Part shown: piece by piece, positions 33,795 to 42,362 of the stretch
How positions within the stretch are numbered: the stretch's first letter is position 1
Layout of the letters: each line of letters begins with the position of its first letter
Source of the DNA: Phytohabitans flavus
GTDB lineage: Bacteria > Actinomycetota > Actinomycetes > Mycobacteriales > Micromonosporaceae
Direction: 5' to 3'
Length of the DNA stretch: 64,000 nucleotides
NCBI RefSeq assembly: GCF_011764545.1
Contig: NZ_AP022870.1
Location: 2,960,001-3,024,000, forward strand
Notes under the pieces: generated by a model
What the model was told of the DNA's origin: nothing
Database searches by the model: none
The model's input: the letters and a program-made list of their open reading frames with translations, nothing else
Program-made: the position numbers and the translations under genes

Positions 33795-36629
33795 GTGGCG
33801 CAAGACCTCGTCGCCGAGCTGCAGCTGCTGCACCGCGACGCCGGCCGCCCGTCGTATCGCCGGATCAGCGCGGAGATCCGCCGGCAGAACCACATGCCAG
33901 ACACCGTCAGCCACGAGACGGTCAGCGCGATCCTGCGCGGCGAAGGGCTGGCCCGGTGGTCCAAAGTGGAGTGCGTGGTGCGGTACCTGGCCGCCATGTC
34001 CGTCCACCGCCCGAACCAGGACGAGGAGGTGCGGCGGTTTCACGCGCTCTGGCTGGCCGCCTCCGACCAGCTCGCACCGGGTGCGGCCGCGCCGGCCGAG
34101 CCGCCCGCGGTGCCACCGCCCTCGGAGCCGCCGCTGGCCGAGTCGCCGGACGTCGCGCCATCTCCCGCCGGCATCACACCCACCGGCCCGGCGCCGCACC
34201 GGAATACCGGCTTCACCGGCCGCGAGAAGCTGCTGGACATGTTCAGGGCCGGTTTGACGGCCGAGCCGTGGCAGCCGCTGATCCTGTACGGCCTGGGCGG
34301 CGTGGGGAAGACACAGCTCGCGGTCGAGTATGCCCACCGCTTCGCGGACGAGTACGACCTCGTGTGGTGGATCGCGGCGGAGGACCGTTCGCAGGCGACC
34401 GCGTCGCTGGCGGCGCTCGGCGAGCGGCAGGACTGGCCGAGCAGCCTCGACATGGCCCAGACCGTGACCATCGTGCTGAGCCGGCTTGAGCTTGGCGGGG
34501 TGCGGTGGCTGATCGTCCTCGACAACGCCGGGCCTCCGGCGGAGCTCGCGTCCCTCGTTCCCGCGTCCGGCGGCCACGTGGTCGTGACCACCCGCGACGC
34601 CGCCTGGCTCGGTGCCGGCCGCCCGATCGAGGTGGACGTCTTCGCCCGCCGCGAGAGCATCGAGCTGCTGCGGGCGCGGGGCCACGACATCGACTTCGAC
34701 GAGGCGGACCAGCTCGCCGAGCGCCTCGGCGACCTCCCCCTGGCGCTCGAACAGGTGGCCGACATGCAGTCCGCCACCCGCACGCCGGTGCGCGAGTACC
34801 TGCGCCAGCTCGACGAGCGGGCGGTAGGGCTGCTGGCCGCGGTCCCGCCCGGCGACTACGAGGCCACGGTGGCCACCGCCTTCGCGGTCGCCGCCGACCG
34901 GGTCCGGGCCGAGTCGCGGGCCGCCGGGCAGCTGCTGGAGCTGCTGTCCTGCCTGGGCTCCGAGCCGATCACGCTGTCCCTGCTGCGCCGCGGCGGCGGC
35001 CGTGTCGCGCCCCCGCTCGGCCGGCTGCTCAACCAGACCGACCTGCTGGACGAGGCGGTGCGGCTGCTGCGCCGGTACGGGCTGGTCAAGGTCCTCGACG
35101 GTGGTCAGGCGTTGCAGGTGCACCGGCTCGTGCAGGCGATCGTCCGGGACACGCTGCCGGCGTACGCGCTGGACCTCGCGTACGGCAACGCCTGGCGGCT
35201 GCTCACCTCGGCCAACCCGGGCAATCCGTCCGAGCCGCTGACCTGGGACATGCACGCCCAGATCGGCCCGCACCTGCGGCCCGCCCGGGTCATCGAGGTG
35301 TCCAATGCGGACAGTCGTCAGGTCATAGTGGACCAGGCCAAGTACCTCAACGAGATCGGGGACTTCGAGGGCAGCCGCCAGCTCAGCCAGGAGGCCTGGA
35401 CGGCGTGGACGCAGCAGGAAAACCCGGATGGGGTACGGGTGTTCGCGTGCCTGGGTCGGCTTGTCGCGGCCCTTCAGGCGTTGGGGCGGTACACCGAAGC
35501 CCGCGAGCTTGTCGACGACGCGTGGAACAGGCTCCAGACCCATCCCGAGTACGGTCCGGATCACCCGACGAGCTTGGAGATCGCCAACACCCTGGCCGTG
35601 CTGCACCGGGTCTTCGGGCGGTACGGCGAGGCGCTGCGGCTGGACCGGGACCGCGTGGAGCGGTACCGGCGGATCCGGGGCGAGGAGCACCGCGACACCG
35701 TCCTGGCCCGAAACAACCTGGGCGCCAGCCTGCGCGCGGCCGGCGACTACCGGGCGGCGTACGACATCGACGCCGACCTCGCCGAGTCCGGCCGCCAGGA
35801 GCTCGGTACCGACGACCAGCGCACCCTGCTGTCGATCTCCAACCTGGCCCGGGACCTGTACGGGCTCGGCGACTACGCGAAGGCGCTGGAGCTACAGCAG
35901 TCCACCTGGCAGGCGTACCGGGTCCGGCTCGGCGACCGCCACCCGTTGGTGCTCGCCGCCTGGCGCACGATCGTGCTCGGGCTGCGCAAGAGCGGCCGGG
36001 TACAGGCCGCCCTGGAGGAGGCCCGCCGGCTTTACCTGGTGTCCCAAGGACACGTGGGGCCTGACCACGAGCTCAGCCTCGCCGCGATGATGACGTACGC
36101 CAACACGCTCTGCGCCGCGGGCGAGGCGACCCGGGCCTGGAATGTGGCCACCGACGCGATGGACCGCTACCGCCGGCAGTTCGGCGAGCGCAACCCGCTC
36201 ACCCTCGCCGCCGCCACCAACCAGGCCATCATCCTGCGCGCGATGGGCGAGAAGCGCCGCGCCCGCCAGGTGGGTGAAAGCGCCTACTACACGCTCCGCA
36301 GGGTGCTCGGCCAGGATCACCCGTACACGATCGCCGCCGGGATCGGGGTGGGAAACGACCGCGCGCTCGCGCACGAGAAGGAGAGCGCGCGGCGTATGCT
36401 CACGCAGGCGCTGGAGGACGCCCGGCGCGTCCGCGGGCAGCGCCACCCGGACACGCTGACCTGCGCGATCAACCTCGGCCTGCTGCTGCCCCCGGACGAC
36501 CCCGCCGCCGGCCGGCTGGCCACGAGCCTCGACGACCTGCGCAGCGTCCTCGGCCCCGAGCACCCGCTCGTCCTGGCCGCCGCCAGCGGCCGCGCGGGAG
36601 AGTGCGACATCGAGCCCCCGCCGGTATGA
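33795..36629 (+). CDS. fxsT: FxSxx-COOH system HTH-NB-ARC-TPR protein
   Basis: The 944-residue protein starts at GTG 33795 (AGGGAG 8 bases upstream). Residues 1-~90 are a helix-turn-helix-like domain (PSYRRISAEIRRQ, SHETVSAILRGEG), then a Pro-rich linker. An NB-ARC/STAND NTPase follows (P-loop LYGLGGVGKTQLAVEYAHRF ~165, Walker B WLIVLDNAG ~238, VVTTRDAAW, LGDLPLALEQ). From about 480 there are many tetratricopeptide repeats, ending in ECDIEPPPV. This matches the TPR protein of FxSxx-COOH peptide systems. STAND proteins are signal-sensing switches, so it may sense or deliver the modified peptide. The fxsB gene follows 74 bases on. A paralogue lacking the HTH lies at 39755-42273. Confidence 0.8.
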   Translation: MAQDLVAELQLLHRDAGRPSYRRISAEIRRQNHMPDTVSHETVSAILRGEGLARWSKVECVVRYLAAMSVHRPNQDEEVRRFHALWLAASDQLAPGAAAPAEPPAVPPPSEPPLAESPDVAPSPAGITPTGPAPHRNTGFTGREKLLDMFRAGLTAEPWQPLILYGLGGVGKTQLAVEYAHRFADEYDLVWWIAAEDRSQATASLAALGERQDWPSSLDMAQTVTIVLSRLELGGVRWLIVLDNAGPPAELASLVPASGGHVVVTTRDAAWLGAGRPIEVDVFARRESIELLRARGHDIDFDEADQLAERLGDLPLALEQVADMQSATRTPVREYLRQLDERAVGLLAAVPPGDYEATVATAFAVAADRVRAESRAAGQLLELLSCLGSEPITLSLLRRGGGRVAPPLGRLLNQTDLLDEAVRLLRRYGLVKVLDGGQALQVHRLVQAIVRDTLPAYALDLAYGNAWRLLTSANPGNPSEPLTWDMHAQIGPHLRPARVIEVSNADSRQVIVDQAKYLNEIGDFEGSRQLSQEAWTAWTQQENPDGVRVFACLGRLVAALQALGRYTEARELVDDAWNRLQTHPEYGPDHPTSLEIANTLAVLHRVFGRYGEALRLDRDRVERYRRIRGEEHRDTVLARNNLGASLRAAGDYRAAYDIDADLAESGRQELGTDDQRTLLSISNLARDLYGLGDYAKALELQQSTWQAYRVRLGDRHPLVLAAWRTIVLGLRKSGRVQAALEEARRLYLVSQGHVGPDHELSLAAMMTYANTLCAAGEATRAWNVATDAMDRYRRQFGERNPLTLAAATNQAIILRAMGEKRRARQVGESAYYTLRRVLGQDHPYTIAAGIGVGNDRALAHEKESARRMLTQALEDARRVRGQRHPDTLTCAINLGLLLPPDDPAAGRLATSLDDLRSVLGPEHPLVLAAASGRAGECDIEPPPV

Positions 36630-36658
36630 GATCCAGCCCATTCGGGGAGGATTACGGT

Positions 36659-36700
36659 ATGAATAAGCGGTTTGAGCCGCTGCCCTCCGCGGAGGTGTGA
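36659..36700 (+). CDS. Possible 13-codon leader peptide upstream of fxsB
   Basis: ATG 36659 is preceded by GGGGAGG at a normal distance and reads MNKRFEPLPSAEV then TGA. It is in the same frame as fxsB, whose GTG start is one codon past the stop, and its last codons contain the GGAGG used by fxsB. Translation of the leader would therefore affect fxsB initiation. It might be chance; conservation has not been tested. Confidence 0.35.
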   Translation: MNKRFEPLPSAEV

Positions 36701-36703
36701 CCC

Positions 36704-37948
36704 GTGCCCGCAGGTCGGACATCCGGACCTCCCGCGCTCCGGAGCCACGCCGCCTGGCCGGACGAGACGCTGGATCTGGTGGCGCTGCGCGGCGCCGGCT
36801 GGCGCCCGACACCGTTCCGCGACGTCGTCCTCAAGGTGCACCAGCGCTGCAATCTAGCCTGCGACTACTGCTATGTGTACACAATGGCCGACCAGAGCTG
36901 GCGGGAGCGCCCGACGGTCATCGAGCCGGCGACCTGGCGCGCGGCCGCCGGCCGGATGGTCGAGCACGCGGCGGCCCACGATCTGCCCTCGATGCGGCTC
37001 GTCCTGCACGGCGGTGAGCCGTTGCTCGCCGGCCTCGACCGGTTGACCGCGCTGGTACGCGACTTCCGGGCCACGTTCGACCGCGTCTGCCGCCTCGACG
37101 TGCAGCTCCAGACGAATGCCGTGCTGCTCGACGCGCGCATGCTCGGCCGGCTGCGCGAGCTGGGCGTCCGCATCGGGGTCAGCCTCGACGGCACGCCTGA
37201 GTCCAACGACCTGCACCGCCGGTACGCCGACGGGCGTGGCAGCTTCGCCGCGGTCGACCGGGCGCTGCGGCTGCTGGGCACGCCGGAGCACCGGCCGGCG
37301 TTCGCCGGGCTGCTCTGCACGGTCGACCCCACCGTCGATCCCCTCGCCTGCTACGAGGCGCTGCTCCGGTACGAGCCGCCGATGGTCGACTTCCTGCTGC
37401 CGCACGCGAACTGGTCGGCACCGCCGGTCCGGGCGGCCGGCGCGGGCGCCACGCCGCACGGCGACTGGCTCGTGGCGGTCTTCGACCACTGGTACGGCGC
37501 GGCCCGGCAGGAGACGCGGGTGCGGCTCTTCGAGGACGTGATCGCGCTCGCCCTCGGCGGGGCCGGCCGCTCGGAGCAGGTCGGGCTCACCCCGGTCGCG
37601 GTCCTCGTGGTCGAGACGGACGGCGCGATCGAGCTTGTCGACTCGCTCAAGTCCACGTATCCCGGCGCGTGCGCCACGGGCCTGACAGTATTCGCCGACC
37701 CGCTGGACGCCGCGCTCGAACATCCCGGTGTCGTGGCGCGGCAGATCGGCAGCGATGCCCTCTGCGACACGTGCCGGAGCTGCCCCGTACACACTGTCTG
37801 CGGCGGCGGGCACTACGCCCACCGGTTCCGCGACGGGGACGGGTTCCGCAACCCGACCGTCTACTGTGCCGACATGCTCCGGCTCATCCACCACGTCACC
37901 CGGCGCGTCGCGAGCGACCTGATGACCCGCCTGAGGACCGATCCATGA
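36704..37948 (+). CDS. fxsB: FxsB-family radical SAM/SPASM peptide maturase
   Basis: The 414-residue protein has the radical SAM cluster motif CNLACDYCY (~residues 49-57) with preceding FRDVVLKVHQR, then the FxsB-like YTMADQSWRERP, GGEP-type LHGGEPLLAG and VSLDGTPESNDLHRR. A C-terminal SPASM-like Cys cluster follows (CDTCRSCPVHTVCGGGHYAH, then YC). FxsB-family enzymes make aromatic-to-side-chain cyclophane links in the C-terminus of FxsA-type peptides. Here the candidate substrates at 39282 and 39560 have His in place of the usual Phe. GTG 36704 has GGAGG 8 bases upstream. The stop overlaps the HExxH gene start (ATGA), so the two enzymes are co-translated. Confidence 0.85.
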   Translation: MPAGRTSGPPALRSHAAWPDETLDLVALRGAGWRPTPFRDVVLKVHQRCNLACDYCYVYTMADQSWRERPTVIEPATWRAAAGRMVEHAAAHDLPSMRLVLHGGEPLLAGLDRLTALVRDFRATFDRVCRLDVQLQTNAVLLDARMLGRLRELGVRIGVSLDGTPESNDLHRRYADGRGSFAAVDRALRLLGTPEHRPAFAGLLCTVDPTVDPLACYEALLRYEPPMVDFLLPHANWSAPPVRAAGAGATPHGDWLVAVFDHWYGAARQETRVRLFEDVIALALGGAGRSEQVGLTPVAVLVVETDGAIELVDSLKSTYPGACATGLTVFADPLDAALEHPGVVARQIGSDALCDTCRSCPVHTVCGGGHYAHRFRDGDGFRNPTVYCADMLRLIHHVTRRVASDLMTRLRTDP

Positions 37949-39243
37949 TCACCTACCACCACGTGCCGGACAGCATCTTCGCCGCCCTCGCTTCGGGCCT
38001 TGGCGGACCGGCCGCCGTCGAGCGGCTCGGGAGCGTCCAGCACAGCAAGCAGTTGCTGCTGCTCCGGTACCTGGCCGAGCGGTGGGGCGGCGACGAGTCC
38101 GGTGACTCGGCCGTGGACGTGCTCGTACAGGCCGAGCGGCGCGATCCCCAAGCGGTCGCCGATCTGATCGCGGACCCGATGGTCGGCGAGTGGGCGGTGC
38201 AGACGACCCGGCGGATCAGCGGCGGCACCGGGTCCACCGCGCACGACTCCGCCGACCTCGCGCAGCTCGGGGCGCTGGCCGCGGCCGCGGCACTCCGGAC
38301 CGGCCTGGAGACCGAGGTACGGACGCGGACGCTGTCCGGCACGGTCACGCTGCCGACGTTCGGCTCCGCGGTGCTGGGCTCCGACGGCCCGGCGGTCGTC
38401 ACGATCGCCCACAGTGGAGCGACCGTGACCGGCGGCGCGGCGCGGGTGGCGGTCTCCGCCGAGGATCCGCGCTGGCTGCCGCTGCGCCGGCTGGTGGCTC
38501 ACCACCGCGACCTGGACGGCTCGCTGATCATCGAGGACGGCAACCCCTACCGCGACTCGTACCACGCCCCCGCCGCCGCCCGTCTGTCCACTGAGGAGAT
38601 CCAGGAGTGGCAGGACCGGTTCGCCGAGGCGTGGTGGCTGCTCACCACGTTCGTTCCGGAGCGCGCCGCCGAGCTGGCGGCCGGCCTGCGCTCGGCGGTC
38701 CCGCTCGTCACGGAAGACGAGGGCGAGGCCCGCAGCGCGACGGCCCGCGACGCGTTCGGCATGCTCGGGCTCACCCGCCCGCGCTCGGCCAGTGACCTGG
38801 CGGTCACGCTGGTTCACGAGTTCCAGCACTCCAAACTGAGCGTGTTGCTCGACCTGGTGCCGCTGTACGAGCCGGACGGGGACGAGCGGCACTTCGCGCC
38901 GTGGCGCGCGGACGCCCGGCCGACCGGCGGCCTGTTCCAGGGCGTCTACGCGTTTCTGGGTGTCGCGGACACGTGGCGCGGCCTGCGGTCCGCACCCGGG
39001 CTGGAGGGGTTGGCGACCGAGGAGTTCGCGTTCGTACGCGAGCAGGTGGCGGCCGGTCTGTCCGCATTAGAGGGATCGACAGAACTCACGGCGCGCGGCC
39101 GTGAGTTCGCCGCCGGATTGCGGCAGACAATAGATCGATTGTGCGCGGTGTGGGTGCCGCGGCCGGCCGCGGAGAAAGCGATCACGAAGCTGAACGAGCG
39201 GCGGCGCGTGTGGCACCTACAACCAAAGCATTGGGGGGCTTAG
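37945..39243 (+). CDS. HExxH-motif peptide-modifying enzyme of the FxsB system
   Basis: The 432-residue protein belongs to the 'HEXXH motif domain' family that accompanies FxsB-type radical SAM enzymes; current databases name it an alpha-ketoglutarate/HExxH-type peptide beta-hydroxylase. The motif is VTLVHEFQHSKLSVL near residue 290, followed by a long helical C-terminus with APWRADARPTGGLFQGVYAF. It probably hydroxylates a residue of the precursor after or before cyclophane formation. It starts within the last codon of fxsB, with GAGG upstream. Both candidate precursors follow downstream on the same strand. Confidence 0.75.
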   Translation: MITYHHVPDSIFAALASGLGGPAAVERLGSVQHSKQLLLLRYLAERWGGDESGDSAVDVLVQAERRDPQAVADLIADPMVGEWAVQTTRRISGGTGSTAHDSADLAQLGALAAAAALRTGLETEVRTRTLSGTVTLPTFGSAVLGSDGPAVVTIAHSGATVTGGAARVAVSAEDPRWLPLRRLVAHHRDLDGSLIIEDGNPYRDSYHAPAAARLSTEEIQEWQDRFAEAWWLLTTFVPERAAELAAGLRSAVPLVTEDEGEARSATARDAFGMLGLTRPRSASDLAVTLVHEFQHSKLSVLLDLVPLYEPDGDERHFAPWRADARPTGGLFQGVYAFLGVADTWRGLRSAPGLEGLATEEFAFVREQVAAGLSALEGSTELTARGREFAAGLRQTIDRLCAVWVPRPAAEKAITKLNERRRVWHLQPKHWGA

Positions 39244-39281
39244 AATTCGTTCTGAGGATGCGGCTGAAGGGCAGATCCCAA

Positions 39282-39464
39282 ATGGACGACGAAAACCACA
39301 CCCCCGCCGAGCGGGCCGCAAACCCGCTCCCCGACCTCACCTGGTTGCCACTCCAATATGTCCTCGGTTCGGACGACAGTGCGCTGACCAAATCAATACA
39401 GCGGCTGCTCGATGACATGGCCTGTCCGGCGGAGCGCTACGCCGCCCACAGCAGCACCCTCTGA
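39282..39464 (+). CDS. FxsA-like precursor peptide 1 (C-terminus HSSTL)
   Basis: The 60-residue peptide starts at ATG 39282 (GAAGGG about 10 bases upstream). Its leader PLPDLTWLPLQYVLGSDDSA and helical KSIQRLLDDM resemble FxSxx-COOH precursors. The C-terminus is ERYAAHSSTL: counting from the end, the family's Phe at -5 is His and the Ser at -3 is kept. The predicted cyclophane residue is therefore His (H-S-S) or the nearby Tyr. It lies 38 bases after the HExxH gene and may share its transcript. The assignment rests on size, position and the shared leader. Confidence 0.7.
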   Translation: MDDENHTPAERAANPLPDLTWLPLQYVLGSDDSALTKSIQRLLDDMACPAERYAAHSSTL

Positions 39465-39559
39465 CTGTCCCGCGTGCCGCGCAAAGGAAAGGAACCTCCG
39501 GGCCGTATCGTCTACCCCTGTCCAGGGTGTGACACGGCCTAGGGTCAGGAGAAACAAGC

Positions 39560-39748
39560 GTGTACGAAGCACCGGAGGTACAGCCGGACGCCCAGTCGTC
39601 GGCGATCCCGGACCTGCGATCAGTGCCGCTGGAGGCTGTTCTCGCCACCGACGACTCCGTCCTGAGCAACGCCGTGCGACGGCTGCTGGGAGACCTGAGC
39701 CGACCTAGTGAGCGGTACGCCGCGCACGGAAACGCTCTGGACACGTAG
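39560..39748 (+). CDS. FxsA-like precursor peptide 2 (C-terminus HGNALDT)
   Basis: The 62-residue peptide starts at GTG 39560 (AGGAGA about 8 bases upstream). It is a paralogue of peptide 1: IPDLRSVPLEAVLATDDSVL, NAVRRLLGDLSRP and ERYAAHGNALDT. The ERYAAH core is invariant, but Ser at the modified position is Asn and two residues are added at the end. Two precursors for one FxsB suggest two products or a two-component pair. The gene ends 6 bases from the convergent second NB-ARC-TPR gene, inside a shared hairpin. Confidence 0.7.
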   Translation: MYEAPEVQPDAQSSAIPDLRSVPLEAVLATDDSVLSNAVRRLLGDLSRPSERYAAHGNALDT

Positions 39749-39760
39749 CCTCCGCTACGT
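39743..39760. terminator. Hairpin holding both convergent stop codons
   Basis: ACGTAGC, loop CTCC, GCTACGT. The TAG stop of precursor 2 lies in the left arm and the TAG stop of the convergent NB-ARC-TPR gene in the right arm. It may serve as a compact bidirectional terminator, though the 7-bp stem is short. Confidence 0.5.
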
Positions 39761-42273
39761 CGGCGGTGGCTCGATGTCGGCCTCCGCTCGACGTCCGTCA
39801 CGCGCGCCGGCGGTTTCGGGATGGTCGTCGCCGAGCGACTCGGCGAGTGCCGCCACGCCTTGGTCGAGCAGTGCTTGGCCTTCGTCGTGTCGGTGGACCG
39901 CGATCAGGTCGATGCCCGCGTTCACCACGCAGGCCGCCGTGTACGGGTGACGGTCGCCGCGTGCCTGCCGGGAGAGCTCCAGGGTCTGCGCGGACAGGCT
40001 CCGCGCCGCCTCGGTCTCGCCGGCCAGCGCGAGATCGTTGGCGAAGTTGGTCGCGGCGCAGAGGGTGAACCCGTGGTCGGGTCCGAGCGCGTCCCGCATT
40101 CGGGCGAAGGTGCGCTCGTCCAGCCTCCGGGCCTGCTCCAGGTCGCCCAGCGAACGCAGCACGATCGCGAGGTTGTTCGCCGCCGCCAGCGTCAGCGGAT
40201 GGGTGTCCCCAAACGCGACCCGGTACAGGTCCAGCGCCTTCGTCGCACGGCGCTGCGCTTCGGGCAGGTCACCGGTGACGCGAATGGTGTTGGCGTGGGT
40301 CATCGCGGCGGCGAGCGCGTGCTCGTGCTGTGGCCCGTACCGGCGCTCGCTGTCGCGGTCGTGCTCGGCGGCCGCCGCGAGCGCCTCGTTGTACCGGCCG
40401 ACCTTCCGCAGCGCGATGGCGAGTGTGCGACCGGCAAGCAGCACGTACGGGTGTTGCGCGCCAAGCTGTTGGCGGTACGGCGGCAGCTTGGCGCGCAGCA
40501 GCCCCAGCGCCTCTTCGTAGCGGCCGAGGCCGTACAGGTCGCGTGCCAGGTTTGCCTGGGCGAAGAGCAGCCGGTTGTCGTTTTCGCTCACGACCTGCTG
40601 CCAGGCGTGCACCGCCTCGGCGTCGATCGCGTACGCGCCCGCGAAGTCGCTGAGCATCCGCAGGTTTACCGCGAGATTGCTCCGGGCGTTGATGGTCTGC
40701 TCGTCCTCGTCCCCGAAGACCCGCCGGTACCGTGCGACAGTGTCCTCGTCCAGCGCCAGCGCCTCGCGGAAGAGACCGGCGACGCGCAGGTGCGGCGCGA
40801 GCGCGGCGGCCGCGTACAACGTGAACTCGTGATCCGGGCCGAACTCCGGGCTGACCCGAAACCGCCCGAGCACCTGCTCCGACGTGGTCCGGGCCCGTTC
40901 GTTGAAGCCGAGGTGGCGGAGCGCGACGGCGAGGTAGTTGGCCGCACGGAGCGTCAGCTCACCATTCGGCCCGAGTCCTGCGACACCTTCGAACTTCGAC
41001 CACGCGTCCACCGCGTCGTCGCCGAGCCGCCGGGAGCCCTCCAGGTCGCCGATCAGGTCCAGGTACCGGATCTGGTCGAGCACGACGCGGCGGGCGTCCG
41101 GCACGTCGGAGTCGATCAGGCCGGCCGGGTGGATGTGCGGGCCGAGCTCGGCGTGGATGCCCCAGTTGTCCTCGTCGTGGGGATAGCCCGGGTTTGCCGA
41201 CGCCAGCAGGTGATGCACGTTGGTCCGGCCGCGGCGGGCCGCCTCCTCCCGCAGCTCGTCCCGCAGCACGCCCTGGAAGAGCCGGTGCACCTGGATCCGC
41301 TGGTCCGGATCCACTTTGGCCAGACCGTAGCGGCGCAGGTCGCGCACGGCCCGGTCCCAGGCTATCTGCTCGCGAAGCGCCCGCCCCAGCGCCGTCGAGA
41401 CGTCCCCTTGCCGCCCCGCCGGAGCAGGCCACCCGAGATCGGCTCGGGGCCGAGGAACGCGAACATCTCCAGCAGCTCGGCGACGGCCGGCGCGTGCTCC
41501 CGCAGCCGCCAGATCGCGAGCCGTACCAGAGCGACGAGCGTGGTCCGCGACGAGTCGGCCGGCGTGGCCAGCTCACGCACGTGCCAGTCGAGCTCGGCGA
41601 GGTACTCTCCCACCGTCATCTCGGTCGCGACCTGGCACGACACCGCCTGGTCGAGGGCGAGCGGCAGGTCGCCGAGGCGGGCCGCCAGCCGGTCGGCGTC
41701 CTCCGCCGACACGGCCTCGCTGCGCTTCTGGACCAGCTCGACGCTTTCCGACCGGTCGAAGATGTCCACCTGGATCGGGTCAAAGACCTCGGACCACGTC
41801 TGGTTGCGCGAGGTGAGGATGACGTGGCCGCCGCGCGTCGGCATCAGCCGGTTGATTTCCTCGGGCTCGTTGGCGTTGTCGTAGATCAGCAGCCAGCGCA
41901 GCGGGCTTGTCGCCAGCTCCGCCAGCACGTGGCTGGCCGCCTGCTGGAGATCCTCGGTCTCCGGCGTGTCGAGGTGCCGGCCGAGCTGGTGCAGCGACTG
42001 GAGGACGAGCGACCGCTGCTCGGCGGGGATCCACCAGACGATGTCGTAGCGGTCCGCGTACCTGTACGCGAACTCCACCGCGAGCTGTGTCTTGCCCACG
42101 CCGCCGAGCCCGTGCAGCGCGCGCGGCAGCACCGTCGCCTTCGACCGGTCTTCCAGCGCGCGTTGCAGGGTCAGCAGCAGGTTTTCCCGGCCGGTGAACA
42201 CCGGGTTGCGCAGCGGCACGCCACCCCAGATCCGGACCTGCCCGCCGAACACTGATCGTCGCTCGCCAGTCAC
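39755..42273 (-). pseudogene. Second NB-ARC-TPR (FxsT-like) gene with one frameshift
   Basis: Joined, this is a ~839-residue STAND protein. It has a P-loop HGLGGVGKTQLAVEFAYRYA, Walker B RWLLIYDNA, LTSRNQTW, LGDLPLALDQ, then TPRs similar in order and sequence to the gene at 33795, ending ADIEPPPT. It lacks the N-terminal HTH. The frame breaks at the C run 41404-41407 (plus strand): the first part stops at 41362 after LLRRGGKG, and the TPR part continues in another frame (DVSTALGRALREQ). One missing base in that run explains it, so the gene may be intact in reality. GTG 42273 is the assumed start; its ribosome site is weak. Together with the upstream NB-ARC-TPR gene it brackets the RiPP genes. 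Confidence 0.75.
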
Positions 42274-42362
42274 GCCCCGAAGTATCTACGACACGCGATG
42301 GTTGGCTCTAGTACACGAACGTGGAGGTGACACCGGGAAATGACTAGAAGCGTCAACTCTTG

